A DNA stretch of 64,000 nucleotides from Protopterus annectens (lineage: Eukaryota; Chordata; Ceratodontiformes; Protopteridae). The stretch lies in the NCBI RefSeq assembly GCF_019279795.1, contig NC_056748.1, positions 701,252,095 to 701,316,094 of the forward strand, in the 5' to 3' direction. Positions 1-11,660 of this stretch are shown one piece after another. A program made the position numbers and the translations under genes. Each line of letters begins with the position of its first letter. Positions within the stretch are counted from its first letter, which is position 1. The notes under the pieces are model-generated. The model made no database searches, was not told where the DNA came from, and worked only from the letters and a program-made list of their open reading frames with translations.

Positions 1-390
1 GTTTACAATATTTAATAATAAATAATAAAAACACAAGACAATACTCATCAATTCAACACAGTGATAACAGAGAGTCCAGAAATCACAGGAAAATGCTTTA
101 AAACAATATTGTAGAATAGTCTGACATAAATATAGAAAACAGCTAGACTAATCTAGCTATATTTTACCTATCTTTAAGAGAAATCACTGTTCTAAATAAC
201 TTACTGACAAAGCAAAGTGCTGGTGAGTTGTTATCAGCTTCAGAACAAAATACAAAATGTTCAATATTTCTCTCTGATAAAGTCTTAAATAGATAATATA
301 CATTACTGCTGAGTCATTTCATATTACATCATTCTTGACACTTCTGCTCACGTTTCCCAGGCTCACAGAAGTTAAAATTTAACATTTCTT
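1..390 (-). mobile_element. Gmr1-like LTR element copy A, distal part of its 3' LTR
   Basis: From about 53 to 390 this matches 16396-16732, which is the 5' LTR of the element whose body lies at 11156-16395, in the same orientation. The first 52 bases match the LTR end of copy B near 27850-27905, so the LTR end should lie at or just outside the window start. The rest of this LTR is at 10834-11155; the two parts are separated by a 10.4 kb nested insert. By eye the two LTRs of copy A differ at roughly one site in ten, so the element is old. It is a fossil and part of a broken element. Confidence 0.8.
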
Positions 391-1267
391 GGAAGCTAGT
401 GCTTCCATTATCGTTACTGTAGTTACATTGTAGCATAGAATGCCATCCAAACATTTGCAATTAAATACTAAGCAATTGACTGCATACTTCTACACTGGGA
501 CTACCCGCTTCTACGGTCATATCTTTGTCATAGTGCCTGGTCCTTTTTCTTGCACAGCTAATAGTTATTTGCAATATATACATTTTATATGCTCTGTCTG
601 AAATGATGTGTTTCTCCTACAGTTCATGATACATTCTCCATTTGAGGTATCTTTTAATATGGAGCCTAATCATTTTATTTAGCTAATATTCATACATTGC
701 CTAGTCATTTATTACATAGCCGATAGTTATATAGTGCCTAGTCATTTTATCTACACAGCTGATAGGTTTTGCTATGAATTTTCTCACTTTGCCTGAATTA
801 ATGTTTGTTCATGCTTTCAGTTTATGGTATATCTTTGCTCTGACTGAATTAATTCTGTATTCACATACAGTTCATAATATACCTCACAAATAGAATTGCC
901 TAGGTATCCTTTTAAATAATTTGTAGAGGTACAATACATATATATATATATATTTTAAATGTATCAGGCTGCCTGTAATTGATATTGTACAACTGCATTC
1001 TCTGCTCCCTTTACCAAACATCTGAATTGTATAACTGCATTTGTCTTGTGCTTGTACTAGATGATAGTAGTAACATAAGACTTTGTATGCTGCATCTCTC
1101 CCTGCCTTGTCTTGCATTCTCCTTCAACAGCTGTTTTCTCTATCTTTCCCTTCAGTTTAACTCTCCCTCAAATATACCTTTCTTCTAGAGATCTATCCTT
1201 ACTTTCTTTCATACATTCCTCCATATCTACACTAACTCCTATAATGTCTATTACGTAAATTCCTCCT
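391..1267. other. Uncharacterised AT-rich start of the nested insert
   Basis: No gene is visible here. LTR similarity stops at 390 and the CR1 tail starts at 1268. Positions 660-765 hold a loose tandem repeat of about 37 bases, each copy starting with a gcctagtcatttta-like phrase. Positions 1090-1260 are rich in C and T, like the leader of the L2 LINE at 6480-7500. Because that L2 abuts the LTR at 10833, this stretch may be the L2 5' end, cut off by the CR1 insertion. That is inference. Confidence 0.4.
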
Positions 1268-1386
1268 AGGTTCATAGGTTCATAGGTTTGTACTAGGCTA
1301 TCTGCCCTAGGGCATTTATAAGCCTAGCCAGAGTGTATGAGGCTTACACCACCCCTTAGGATGAGAATACTACTCCCTTTTAGGGT

Positions 1387-4010
1387 TTAGTTTACTATGC
1401 CTCTGTCTAGTAGTGACACAGAGATGACCCCCGGGGTAAACCTACGATCTCCCATCCACTCATTGAGATTTCTCTTGAATAGAGTCAGTGAGGGGCTCTG
1501 CCTAACATGGACTGGGATTCTGTTCCAGAGTGTAGGGAGCCTCCGGGTTATGAATCTGTCCCTCCAGCACGTTCTATTTATTTCTGTGTTGAGGTTTAAG
1601 TCACTTGTTCTCGTGGCTCCGATGGATTTGGATTTTCTAAGGTGGAGCATGTCCATTAATTTAGGATTGGACATGGCCTTGTACGTCAGGCACAGATCAC
1701 CTCTGAGTAGGTGGTATGCGACTGAATAGAGCTGGAGTTTTTTCAGTCGGGCAGCATGTGACATATGTTTAAGACCCTTTATCCTCTTGGTGAGGAACTT
1801 TTGGGGTCTTTCCAACTGCTGCAGGTGTCGGGTGAGATACATCCCAAATGGAGCATTGTACTCAATCATTGGCCTGATAAGAGAAGAGTACAGGGGCACA
1901 ATGACCTCTCTTGATCTAGATGTGAAACCCTTCATGATAAGGTGGGCAATATAGAAGGTCTTCCTAACCACTTTGGCAATGTGAGTGTCAAATGAGAGGT
2001 TACTGTCAACCTGGGTCCCTAGGTCTCTGATTACCTCTTCCGTACTTAATGGATTACCGCCTATGTGGTAATTTGTCGGTACCTTGTTTTTCCCAAAGGG
2101 TATGACTATATATTTTTTGGCGTTCAGCTTAAGGCCATGGCTCTGGCACCAATTATTCATTTCTATGAGGCCTCTCTGAAGGATGTTTGTGTCCGCTGGA
2201 GTATCAATTATGGCGCCCAGTTTGCAGTCATCTGCCAACTTTGTCAGCCACAATCCTCCTATGTTTGCCTGTACCTCGGAAAAATAAATGCCGAACAAGA
2301 GGGGTCCCAGGACTGAGCCCTGTGGGACACCGCTTGTGACTGGCTTAGAGTCTGACATAGCTCCAGCAACTCTGACCCTGTGGGTTCTGTCCTTGAGCCA
2401 GTTTGCAACCCATCTTGTGACATATGAGTTTATATTTAAGCTGGTGAGTTTGTCTATGATGCCCGAGTGGGGTATTGTGTCAAAGGCTTTTGCAAGGTCA
2501 AGGTAGGCTGTGTGAACTGCCTTGCCCTCATCAATGGCCTTAGTGACTGTTTCAAAAAGTTGACCAAGTTCAAAAGGCAGGATCTGCCCTTGACAAAGCC
2601 AAATTGGGTAGGATCCAATGTCTGTAGGTCCCCAATGTCTTTGTTTATGAGTTCCATAATGATCCTCTCCATAGCTTTGCAGACCAGGCTCGTCAAGCTT
2701 ATGGGGCAGTAATTTCCAGGGTCCGTAGAAGCACCGCCTTTGTGAAGTGGGACCACTGTTGCCGTACGCCACTCTTTGGGTACGTATCCTGTAGTAAGGC
2801 TAAGATTAAACAGCAGCCTTATGTGTGGGTTTAGTTCTTCTTGGAGTTCATGTAGCACACAGCCCGGGACACCATCCGGTCCCATTGATGCTGTGTTTTT
2901 AGCTTTAGAGAGGGCGGCTCTCACCTGGGCATCTGAGATGTTAGGGAGGCTATACTCTGCTGGGATGGTTATTTAAAGTTGGCCTTGGATGATTTTATGA
3001 GTGATCGTAGTTTTTTGCTAGTACTGATCAGAGATGCCTTCCCTTTTAGGGATTTTGCTCTGTCATGTAGTAGCTTCCTCCTCCTGTTGTAAAGTTTGTT
3101 TATGGCTGGGGTCCACCAGACCGGGCGCCTGCCTTTGGGGGAATGGGTCTTGGTTTTATTTGGGATTGCATGATCCATGCATTCTTGAAGGTGCCCATAG
3201 AAGGCATTTGCAAAAGATTCAGCAGTGTGGGTTGTGGTTTCCACTGGCCCAGGGGCCTTGAAAGATACCACTTCAGTCTTAAGAAGTGTGAAGTTTGCTT
3301 TTGAGAAGTTCTTCACTGTGGTCTTTTGTGCAGGGGATGGGGCGGGATGTGGATTTCCAGTGAGATTAATTTATGGTCTGATCTTACCAAAGAGGGATGT
3401 ACTTCGGTGTGGAGCATTTTGTCCCCATGTTTGTGATGATCAGGTCTAGTATATTGTCTCCTCTTGTGGGAATGGTGACTAGTTGTTCCATTGCATTTGA
3501 GTTTATGAATTCTAGGAACCTTTGGGCTAGGGTGTTGGGGCTTGAGTAATGTTCCCAGTCTATGTTTGGGTAGTTGAAGTCTCCCAAAATGATGGTATTT
3601 GGAGAGACATTCATACTCTCCAGTGTCTTCAGGAAGGCTGTGTGGGGTTCCTGAGTTTGAGAGGGTGGTCTGTAGCATGCTACAAACTGTAAGGCAGTTT
3701 TGCCTATGGTTAGTTGCACCTGGATAGTCTCCGATGCTTTGTGCATTGCCACTAACCTGGAGGTGTGGGTATCTTTGATGAAAATGGATACTCCCCCTCC
3801 GTTTGTGGTTCGGTCCAAGTTTTGAGGCCAGAAAGCATGATATGAGGTAAAACCTGATAGTGCTGGGGTGCTCTCAGGAGCCTTGAACCAGGTTTCAGTC
3901 ACTACACAGACATCGATGTTCTCCATACTGAGGAGGGCTTCGAGGGCATGCATCTTGAGGTTTAGACTTCTGGCATTGAGCAGCATTACCCTTAGTTTTT
4001 TTCCACTTGT
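1387..4010 (-). pseudogene. CR1 copy A ORF2: APE endonuclease plus reverse transcriptase, broken
   Basis: ORF2 would nick target DNA and reverse-transcribe the LINE RNA at the nick. The APE-type endonuclease comes first (about 4010-3320), with LLNARSLN at its start, the VTETWF motif, GDFNYPNIDW and RSDHKLI. The reverse transcriptase follows (about 2960-1650), with LDLAKAFDTI, SGVPQGSVLGPLLF and the catalytic LADD box, all intact. The frame changes near 3415, 3320 and 2560. About 200 bases are lost near 2970, where copy C (37957-38157) still has a linker between the two domains. The translated span is about 870 codons, close to usual CR1 length once the deletion is allowed for. It is not functional as it stands. 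Confidence 0.88.
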
Positions 4011-4015
4011 GTTTT

Positions 4016-4990
4016 CTAGGGAGGTAGGTTTGTCATTTGAGCCTTGCCTAAAAAAGGCACTATGGAGGTGGCAAGAGCCTTGGCCAATATCCGGAAGCCC
4101 AGGGGTGACAGGTGCAAGCCATCCCTTGCAAAGCAGCGTGGCTTGTCAAGCATGTCATCCCAAGCAGACAGACACTGGATCCCCTTAGAATGACACCAGT
4201 AATTAAGCCAATTGTTAAAACTGATCATTTTGTCTTTGTACTGTGGCATCATTCTTGGTGAGGGTAAGATGCTGCTCAGGGTCAGGGTCATACCGGCCTG
4301 GGCTACATAATCAGAGAGCTCCTCTATGTCTCTTTTCATGTAGTCCAGGGAGGTACATCTCAGGTCGTTCACACCGGCATGTACAATGACTGAGTCATAT
4401 TTGTACTTGCTGTGGAGTGACCTGAGTGCTTGTGTTATGTGGCGGATTCTAGCTCCCGACAGGCAGCTTACTGTGACCCTCTCCTTGTTCAGTCTGGTGA
4501 GCGGGACGTCAGTGTGCCTGACTATGGAGTCACCTATTACAAGTGTGTCTGGCATGTTGTTTGGCCTTAAGGGCTGTGACTGTTTAGCACACTGACTTTG
4601 TGAACTATGTGTTGCATGTGCTATGTCTTGAGGTGGCGGTTGCTTGGGTGTCTGCTTTGGAGGCATCTGTTATTTTGGAAGATTTTTAATCAGCGCCTCC
4701 GAGTATGTTTTTGTGTGTTTATGTGTTTGGTTTGCAGTTGTGATAGTTCTATGTGAGACTGGGTTTGTGGTGTGCGTGGTTACCTTCTCCTCCTCACTGG
4801 TCTTGCCAGTATTGAATTGAGAGAGCTCAGCCTCCAGTTTGGCTATATAGTTGCATCTCTCGCATATATTTGTATTTGTTGGGAGGAGGAGAGGGTTGTC
4901 TGTGTACATGAGGCAATTGTAACATTGCCTCAAGATTCCCAGATTCACCAACTGAACAGGAGAGGATGCCAGCAACTGACCCTTCGACAT
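4016..4990 (-). pseudogene. CR1 copy A ORF1: zinc-ribbon and SGNH-esterase protein, one stop
   Basis: ORF1 runs 325 codons in a single frame with one in-frame TAA near 4671. Copy C reads CAA (Gln) there, so a single C-to-T change explains the break. The N-terminal part has two CxxC pairs (CYNC and CERC) followed by a possible coiled coil. The C-terminal part is an SGNH hydrolase/esterase domain: VIGDSIVRH carries the nucleophile serine, HAGVNDL the block-III Asn, and DGLHLSPLG the Asp/His pair. An esterase in ORF1 is known for CR1-clade LINEs and is thought to help RNA or membrane handling. The start is the first Met before the zinc ribbon. Confidence 0.85.
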
Positions 4991-5300
4991 GCTAGAAATA
5001 GTGAAAAAGATTGCTGTGTAACTGAGTCAGAAAGGACCTATAGGGAAATGGGTACTCAACAGAATTTAGGTGAATGAAGTACTTTCGTTTGTTTAAGAGT
5101 GCTTTACCTGTATACAAAATGCTTTAGGAGCAAGTGCTGAGCTTTTCAGATAGAGTATAGGCTGTTTAGATTGCAAGTAGAACAGTTCTAAGGGAAAAAT
5201 TGAAGAGCAGACTTGGCGGAGCCAGAAAAAGTTTAAACTTGTTTAACCAAGTTTAACCGGCGCTGCGCTATGCGCACGACTGCACAAAGCCGTGCAAACG

Positions 5301-6196
5301 CGGATTTTAAGCAGTGAACTACAAAAGAGCTAGGAATGGTCCCAAACAACCAATTACTAACAGCTTCTTGTGCTGAGGTCACTTCCCCCAAGGACAGGTA
5401 GGCTACTCAAGGCTCCCCACTCCCACTGGTGAGCAAAGAAACTTCCTTCTATCCAAGTAAGGTAATGGACAACACAGGAACTACACCACAGCCCAGAATA
5501 CAGTAATGCCTGTATACTGGTCTAAACTAGTCGAGAAAGGCGGGAAAACAAGGATTATTTTTTTGTTTTTTTTTTTTGCAGAAATACACAGAAAATGCAG
5601 AGACAGTGATAAATTAGTTACACAGGCTAGCACACTTTAGTGGGCAGCCTCCACAGTTCAATTAAACAAACAAACAAGCAAACTTTCGACTAAATTCGAC
5701 TAAATGCAACTTTAAGTGCAGATTTTAAAATAAATGCAGTAATCAGTAAAAAAACAGTTCAGGCTAGTTCAAAGTAAGCAGCAGAAGCTATTTTCAGTGA
5801 AAAAAAAGCAAAGATACTTAAATCCAGAAGGTAGTCGCTTTTTCGAGTTCCTTGCTGCTAGGACCACTCTGTAAACCCACGTGGAGCTTGTCTGAGCAGT
5901 ATAGCCAGAAAAAAATGCCCAGAGGTGGATTTTAAGCAGTGAACTACAAAAGAGCTAGGAATGGTCCCAAACAACCAATTACTAACAGCTTCTTGTGCTG
6001 AGGTCACTTCCCCCAAGGACAGGTAGGCTGCTCAAGGCTCCCCACTCCCACTGGTGAGCAAAGAAACTTCCTTCTATCCAAGTAAGTTAATGGACAACAC
6101 AGGAACTACACCACTGCCCAGAATACAGCAATGCCTGTATACTGGTCTAAACTAGTCGAGAAAGGCGGGAAAACAAGGATTATTTTTTTGTTTGTT
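5301..6196 (-). repeat. CR1 5' UTR monomers, one full and one partial
   Basis: The segment 5301-5570 is repeated at 5920-6190 with only a few differences, giving a monomer of about 619 bases. The same module occurs once in front of CR1 copy C (about 40170-40400). Both copies end upstream in a T-rich run. Repeated 5' monomers act as promoters in some mammalian L1 LINEs; a promoter role here is inference. Confidence 0.75.
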
Positions 6197-7535
6197 TTTC
6201 CCCCTCTCTCTTTACAGTACTGCACTCCTGAAGTTCCCTCTCTACCTCCTGAGTATACGGACTTCATACTGAAAAAGCTCCGTCAGTTTACCTGGACTAT
6301 TCCTGCTCACTAGATTGGGCTTACCAGAAAAGAACCTTAGTGTGGACTCCCTTACCTATTTTCTCAGTAAATGTATGTAGCCTTACACCAGAATCAATTA
6401 TCTAAACATCCTTATTTGTTAGCCTGTCTCTCAGTGTGTGTGACTCAGCAGCTTACCGCAGACCGCTAAAACTCTCCTCTCACACTAGTACTTGCTGACC
6501 TCCAGCCTCTTATCCCATCTATTGTATCCCATTGGAGACTTACCCTCTTATTATTTTTATTTTTTACTTCTATCTTTCTTTACCTTAAGAGACGTGCCCA
6601 TTTGCTTTATTTTTCTCCCTGTCTTTCTCTGCCTGCCATTTCTCCTTTCTCCACTAGGTGGAAGCACCATTCTGCCTTTTGCCTGTTTAATTCTATTAAC
6701 CTTTTTAAATCCAACTTTACCTCTAAATACTTCTAAAGCCACAACCTTCCCCTAACTTTACTCTACTTTCCCTACACTTGGTAACCTCCCCATCCTTTCT
6801 AAATTAAGTAAGGTACATAACTCCCCATATATTTTCTTTTCTCCTGTGTTGCTTAAACTCTAATTTGTTTCCACTCAGTCTTACAGTACTTTTACCTACT
6901 TACCTCTACTCTAACCTGCAGTGGCTGATACTTTTACAGCTGGAGTCTTCTGCCCTGTTGCTCTATCCAACTCCGTTCACCCTGCGGGCTCACTCCGCTC
7001 CCCTACCCTGCCCCCAATTACCACCCGCCCCCAGGGCTCCTACATTTATTATCATCCCATACTCCCTCCCTCTTACATCACCCAGTCCTCACCAACATTG
7101 CTCCCCCCTTCTCCCTAAACTACCTCCCTCTCTACCAACCACACCTTATAGCACTCCTCCTCCCCACCCACCAGCCCTACCTAACTCTCTCTGACCTAAA
7201 CATCTTTTCACTTCAAATCAGACATCTATGATGCTTACTTTTCCTACTACAATCCTTACCCCTACATCACTCCTACTCCTCATTCTATTTCCTCTGTACC
7301 ATGCCACCTCTTATACCAACCTCCACCTACACCCTCCACCTCTACCTCCACACCTCCACCTTACAAATCACTTCCACAATATATCTGCCTCTTTACCTCC
7401 ATTTTTCCCCACCCTTCTATTAAAATTAAAACTCTTCCAAATCCCTACTAAATTCTACAAACCTAAACCCAGTCCCTACCATCCATTCCTAACCAAACAC
7501 AATCCTAACAAACTTATTCCCCTCTCTCTTACCTC

Positions 7536-10525
7536 TGCTTAGCAGGCGATATTCATCCCAACCCTGGACCAAACATTTATCAAACAAAAAAAACTTAGCT
7601 CCAACAACAAACCCATCAGTAAATACCTCAAATTCCTCACCATCAACGCCCAAAGCTTAGCTAATAAGCTTACCCTCTTTTATGCCTGGCTCAACCATAA
7701 TTCACCTGATGAAGTAGCCATCTCTGAAACCTGGTTAAAACCACACATAACCGACTCAGAATTCCTTCCCCCTGGATATCAATCTCTCCGATCTGACCGC
7801 CTAAGTAAAAGAGGTGGTGGTGTAGTTCTAATCTACTCCAACCACTTATCCATCACTCCCTTCCCTAATCCTATCCCTTCCTTTAATAATGCTGAATTAG
7901 TAACTGGCCTTCTAAAATTAAATGACCATAAAAATATTTGCATTATCTCCCTCTATATTCCTCCTGGTAACAACACCAATACCTTGGAAGACATCCTCTC
8001 CTGGACCTCCTCTAGTATTAAACTTGAAACCTACATTATGGGAGATGTAAATATTGACTGGCAAAAAATCATTGACCCTAATCCCACCATGTCAATCAAT
8101 CTCTTCAACTTCAATCAACTCATTAACTCCATTACTAGGCCCAACAAAACCAACAACCCAGGCTCCATCCTAGACTGGATCCTGGTATCTCACCCTAACA
8201 GAACCACAACATCTGGTGTCACTCCCGACCCATTAGGAGACCACCTCCCTGCCTTCACCCATAGAGCTACATCCTCTTCCTCACATTCCCGCCAACTCTT
8301 ACATACTCATAACCTTACTAACTTTAACCCTTCTACCCTCTCTGACTCCCATAAGTTCACTAACTGGAACCCACTAAAAACCCTAACTCTAGACGAAGCC
8401 GTTGACTACTTCAACTCTACATTCCTAACTGTCCTAAACTCCCTAGCTCCAATAAGAACAAAAAGAGTTAAAAACAAGACTGCCCCTTGGCTAACCAAAG
8501 AAACCAAAAAAATTATGCAACAAAGAGACAAATCCTGGAAAAGCTTCCTCCAGCATAAACAGCCTGTGTTTTTACTTAAATACAAACAGCTGCAAAACCT
8601 AGCCAAAATACAAGTCATTAAAGATAAAAAATCCTACTACAACCATCTCCAAATAAATCATGCAAAAGACCCCAAACAATTCTGGAAATCTATTAATTCC
8701 CTTCTCAAACCTGGTACAAAAAACAACCCATGTCCTGATACTAGTAAATCTGACCAAGAAATTGCCAAACTATTCAACACCTTCTTCACCTCTTCTGTTG
8801 CTGAGCTAACCAAAACCTTCCCCAACAACAACCCCCTACCCTCCTCTGCCCAAGCTTCTTCCTCCTCTTTTCCCACACCCCCTACTTTTGAACTTAAACC
8901 TGTATCCACCTACCTTATAAAAACACTTATCTCCAAACTTAAACCTTGCAGCAATGCCCCTCACAACATCCCTCCTTCTTAAAAATTGCCTCAGACAGTA
9001 TTGCTCTCCCTATCAGCATCATGATAAATAGATCACTACTCGAGTCCTATGTACCCAAACTATGGTGTTCTGCATTTATTCTTCCACTCCACAAGGGTGG
9101 CAAAAACTGTAACATCTCCAATTTCTGCCCTATAGCCATCCCCTCACCCATCTCTACACTTCTTGAAAAATGCATACACCTGCAGCTCATGCCATTCCTG
9201 ACCGAACACCAGCTACTCTCTCCTACCCAACACTCCTTCCGCTCTGGACACAATACCAACACAGCCCTTCTCTCCTTTTTACACTCTGTGAATTTAGCTC
9301 GAGACTCTGGTAACATAGTTTCGTCTGTTCTGCTAGACTTATCTAAAGCTTTCAATACCATCTCCCACACCTATCTACTAAACCATTTATCTAATCTCAA
9401 CATCTCCCAAAAAGCTCTTTCCTGGTTCTCCAGCTATCTTTCAGACAGGTCCCAAGCTGTGAAATGGGGCCAAGCCTCCTCCACCTTCCTTCCCACCCCC
9501 ACAGGAGTACCCCAAGGTTCCATACTTGGCCCTTTTCTATTTAACATCTTCATTAATGATTTCCACAAAGCCATTCCTAATACCAAAATTGTCCAATATG
9601 CAGATGATTCTACTTTGATCTGCTGTGCCTCCACCCTAACAGAACTCCAGTCTCTAACTCAAACTGCCTTCTCAACCACTGAAAACTGGATGCACCAAAA
9701 CCACCTCTCACTTAAAGCTAACAAAACTAGAATTCTTCTATTCACTCCCTCAAAATCCACTCCCACTGATAAAAACTCATTTCAAATTACCGGCCTTAAC
9801 AACTCCATTATTGACATTGTTCCCTCCGCCAAACTCCTGGGGGTCACCATTGATGAACACTTAAAATTCAATACCCACATCCCACTTAACATCAAGAAAA
9901 CACACATAAAACTCGGCCTACTGTACAATAACAACCACTTCCTCTCTCCCTCTACTAGAAATACTTTGGCCACTACTTATCTCCTTCCCTCTCTTTTGTA
10001 TGGCACTCCTCTGCTTACTAATTTCTCTTCCTCTGCTTACTAATTTCTCTTCCACCCTCACCTCCAAACTGGAAGTATGCTATAATAAAATCTCCAGATT
10101 CGCTACCAAGGCAAAATCCTTCTCTCATCACTGCACCTCCCTTCAACCTTTAAATTGGCTTGAACTCCCCAATCAACTTGACTTCCTCCAAATTGTCACA
10201 GACCACAAATTATTATTACAACCTACTAGTTTTCCCACACTATCTAATATTCTACAACCATATACCCCCTCAGACCCCTTAGATCTACTTACCAAAACCT
10301 TATTACCATCCACAAACCCAAGTGCCCAGCTGGTTAGCTTCTACTCTCCTTTTCCCTAGCTAAAAATGGAATGCCCTGCCCTCTACACTGAGGACCTGTG
10401 ACAACCTAAACACCTTCAAAACACACTTTCATTCTTACCTGTTTCTTCACAGAAAATGTGACTGCACTCTTCATCCCATACCTCCCAAGCTCTCCTCCTC
10501 CTTCTCTCCTGGCGAACCTTCATAA
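7536..10525 (+). pseudogene. L2-like ORF2: endonuclease plus reverse transcriptase, frameshifted
   Basis: The protein would nick target DNA and copy the LINE RNA. It opens with AGDIHPNPGPN, a hallmark near the start of ORF2 in the CR1/L2 group. The endonuclease has TINAQSLANK, SETWLK, GDVNIDW and GDHLPAF. The reverse transcriptase has LLDLSKAFNTI, TGVPQGSILGPFLF and the catalytic QYADDSTLI. The frame changes in an A-run near 7585, again near 8965, and at a 22 bp tandem duplication (10008-10051); one more stop lies near 10346. The C-terminal WNALP-type segment ends at the stop at 10523. Catalytic residues are all present, so decay looks modest. Confidence 0.85.
10008..10051 (+). repeat. 22 bp tandem duplication inside L2 ORF2
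   Basis: The unit at 10008-10029 is repeated exactly at 10030-10051. Twenty-two is not a multiple of three, so the duplication shifts the reading frame after the reverse transcriptase palm. Confidence 0.9.
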
Positions 10526-10773
10526 CTTTCTAACTTCTCTCATAGACCTAGATTATAAATGTAACTAATATTAACATTCAGCCAGTATGCTCTATGCCTC
10601 CTATCCTCCTGGACAATTCATTAATATCTTTGTTGTTTTAGTGAATGATACCTGTTTGACTGCAATTCTACCTGTTGTTTTTAATACTACCTATTGATTG
10701 TAATGCAAATATATTTCTTTGTAATTCATTATGTGATGTAACTTTGTATTGTGAAGCTTTTCTCCCCAGGCTT

Positions 10774-10803
10774 CCACTGAAAATGGGCTCTCAAGCCCAG
10801 TGG
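10774..10803 (+). promoter_or_regulatory. 3'-terminal RNA hairpin of the L2-like LINE
   Basis: CCACT (10774-10778) pairs with AGTGG (10799-10803), and GGGCT (10785-10789) pairs with AGCCC (10794-10798) around a CTCA loop. LINE 3' hairpins are often what the reverse transcriptase binds to start copying. The copy at 32131-32163 keeps the outer stem with a C-G to T-A swap. Confidence 0.6.
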
Positions 10804-10833
10804 ACCTCCCTGGTCACCAAACTGGAATAAATA

Positions 10834-11155
10834 AATCTGCAACTCCCAGGAAGCCACAGCAATAAAAGACACTTTACATGTGAAACCTAGTAATTATCTC
10901 TGTCTTAGGACAACAGAAAGAATTTCCTGGCCCAGACATCCTGTCTCCAAGCTTGAGATCACACACAGTTGTAAAATTATTTACTTATCAGCTTTCCTCC
11001 AGCAGGGTGCACTGTGGGTACATTTTTGAAGCTTAGCACATAACAGTTTTCTTACATTTGTGAAACAAGCCTGTGGATCATTTTAATATTTACAATGACA
11101 TAGAATTATTTACAAAATTCTATCTAGTTTGGCTGGCAACCTCTCGGTTTATCAC
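10834..11155 (-). repeat. Copy A, proximal part of the 3' LTR
   Basis: It matches 16733-17055 (5' LTR) base for base with scattered differences. In the sense direction it starts with tgata directly after the polypurine tract. The match passes into the L2 tail at 10833 and resumes at 390, which shows where the nested insert entered. Confidence 0.85.
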
Positions 11156-11166
11156 CCCCCCCCCAA
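11156..11166 (-). promoter_or_regulatory. Polypurine tract of copy A
   Basis: A run of C on the plus strand (G on the sense strand) lies directly before the 3' LTR. This is where LTR elements prime plus-strand DNA synthesis. Position and composition fit; nothing else was tested. Confidence 0.6.
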
Positions 11167-11229
11167 GAACTCAAGCTAGTTGTTCAAGTGTCCCTTGAGA
11201 AACATTGCTTGAGAGGGTTGAGTCTATCT

Positions 11230-11660
11230 GGGTATACCTCACCGCATTCCCTGTCTTGAGAGCCCATCTGTGTTGGCATTGTTAATCCCACTGCAGTGCT
11301 GCACTGACATATCATATGCTTGCAACCCTAGGCTCCACCTTAGTAACTTGGCATTTTGCTGGTAAGCTCGATGTAACCACGTTAGGGGATTGTGATCTGT
11401 AACTACAGTGAATTTTCTTCCATACAGATAAGGCTGAAGTTTCTGCAGTGCCCACACTATGGTTAGACATTCCTTTTCTACAGCTGCATAGCATTCCTCC
11501 CTGGGTTGGAGACTATGACTGAGATAAACCACTGGGTGCTCTTCTCCCTCTGAAGAAATCTGGCTAATTACAGCCCCCACCCCATGGTTTGAAGCATCCA
11601 CCTGCACAACAAATGGTTTGCTGTAATCTGGACTGGCTAACACAGGGGGTCCTCCCAATG
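11230..11660 (-). pseudogene. Copy A, RNase H part of pol
   Basis: This is a gypsy-type RNase H fossil. It shows the usual order of QVDASNHGVGAVI, HPVVYLSHSLQP, a block of acidic residues (EKECLTIVWAL) and VVTDHNPLTWL, ending with a WSLGLQAYD-like stretch. RNase H removes the RNA strand during reverse transcription. It is the last domain of pol before the 3' LTR, which means integrase is not at the C-terminal end as it is in most Ty3/gypsy elements. Confidence 0.85.

Larger units (their letters stand above)
1268..6196 (-). mobile_element. CR1 LINE, copy A
   Basis: This is a near full-length CR1-clade non-LTR retrotransposon read on the minus strand: 5' monomers (5301-6196), ORF1 (4990-4016), ORF2 (about 4010-1387), a short 3' UTR and a terminal tail of the 8-base unit aacctatg on the sense strand. 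An octamer tail, rather than poly(A), is typical of CR1. A related copy at 36265-40640 shares all these parts and a decayed one lies at 23100-26890 (plus strand). The element sits inside the larger insert that splits the LTR of Gmr1-like copy A, so it is younger than that LTR element. Confidence 0.9.
6197..10833 (+). mobile_element. L2-like LINE, copy 1
   Basis: This is a plus-strand LINE of the CR1/L2 group with a C/T-rich leader (about 6480-7500), ORF2 (7536-10525), a 3' UTR with a hairpin (10774-10803) and a tail of aata repeats that abuts the LTR of Gmr1-like copy A. The same 3' end recurs on the minus strand at 32085 and 54912. I could not recognise an ORF1; 6865-7542 gives only proline- and leucine-rich low-complexity reading. 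The L2 assignment rests on overall motif order and 3' structure and could be a sister clade. Confidence 0.8.

Noticed and set aside
6865-7542. Proline- and leucine-rich open frames upstream of L2 ORF2
   Set aside because: They reflect C/T-rich sequence; no domain is visible and overlapping frames are equally open.
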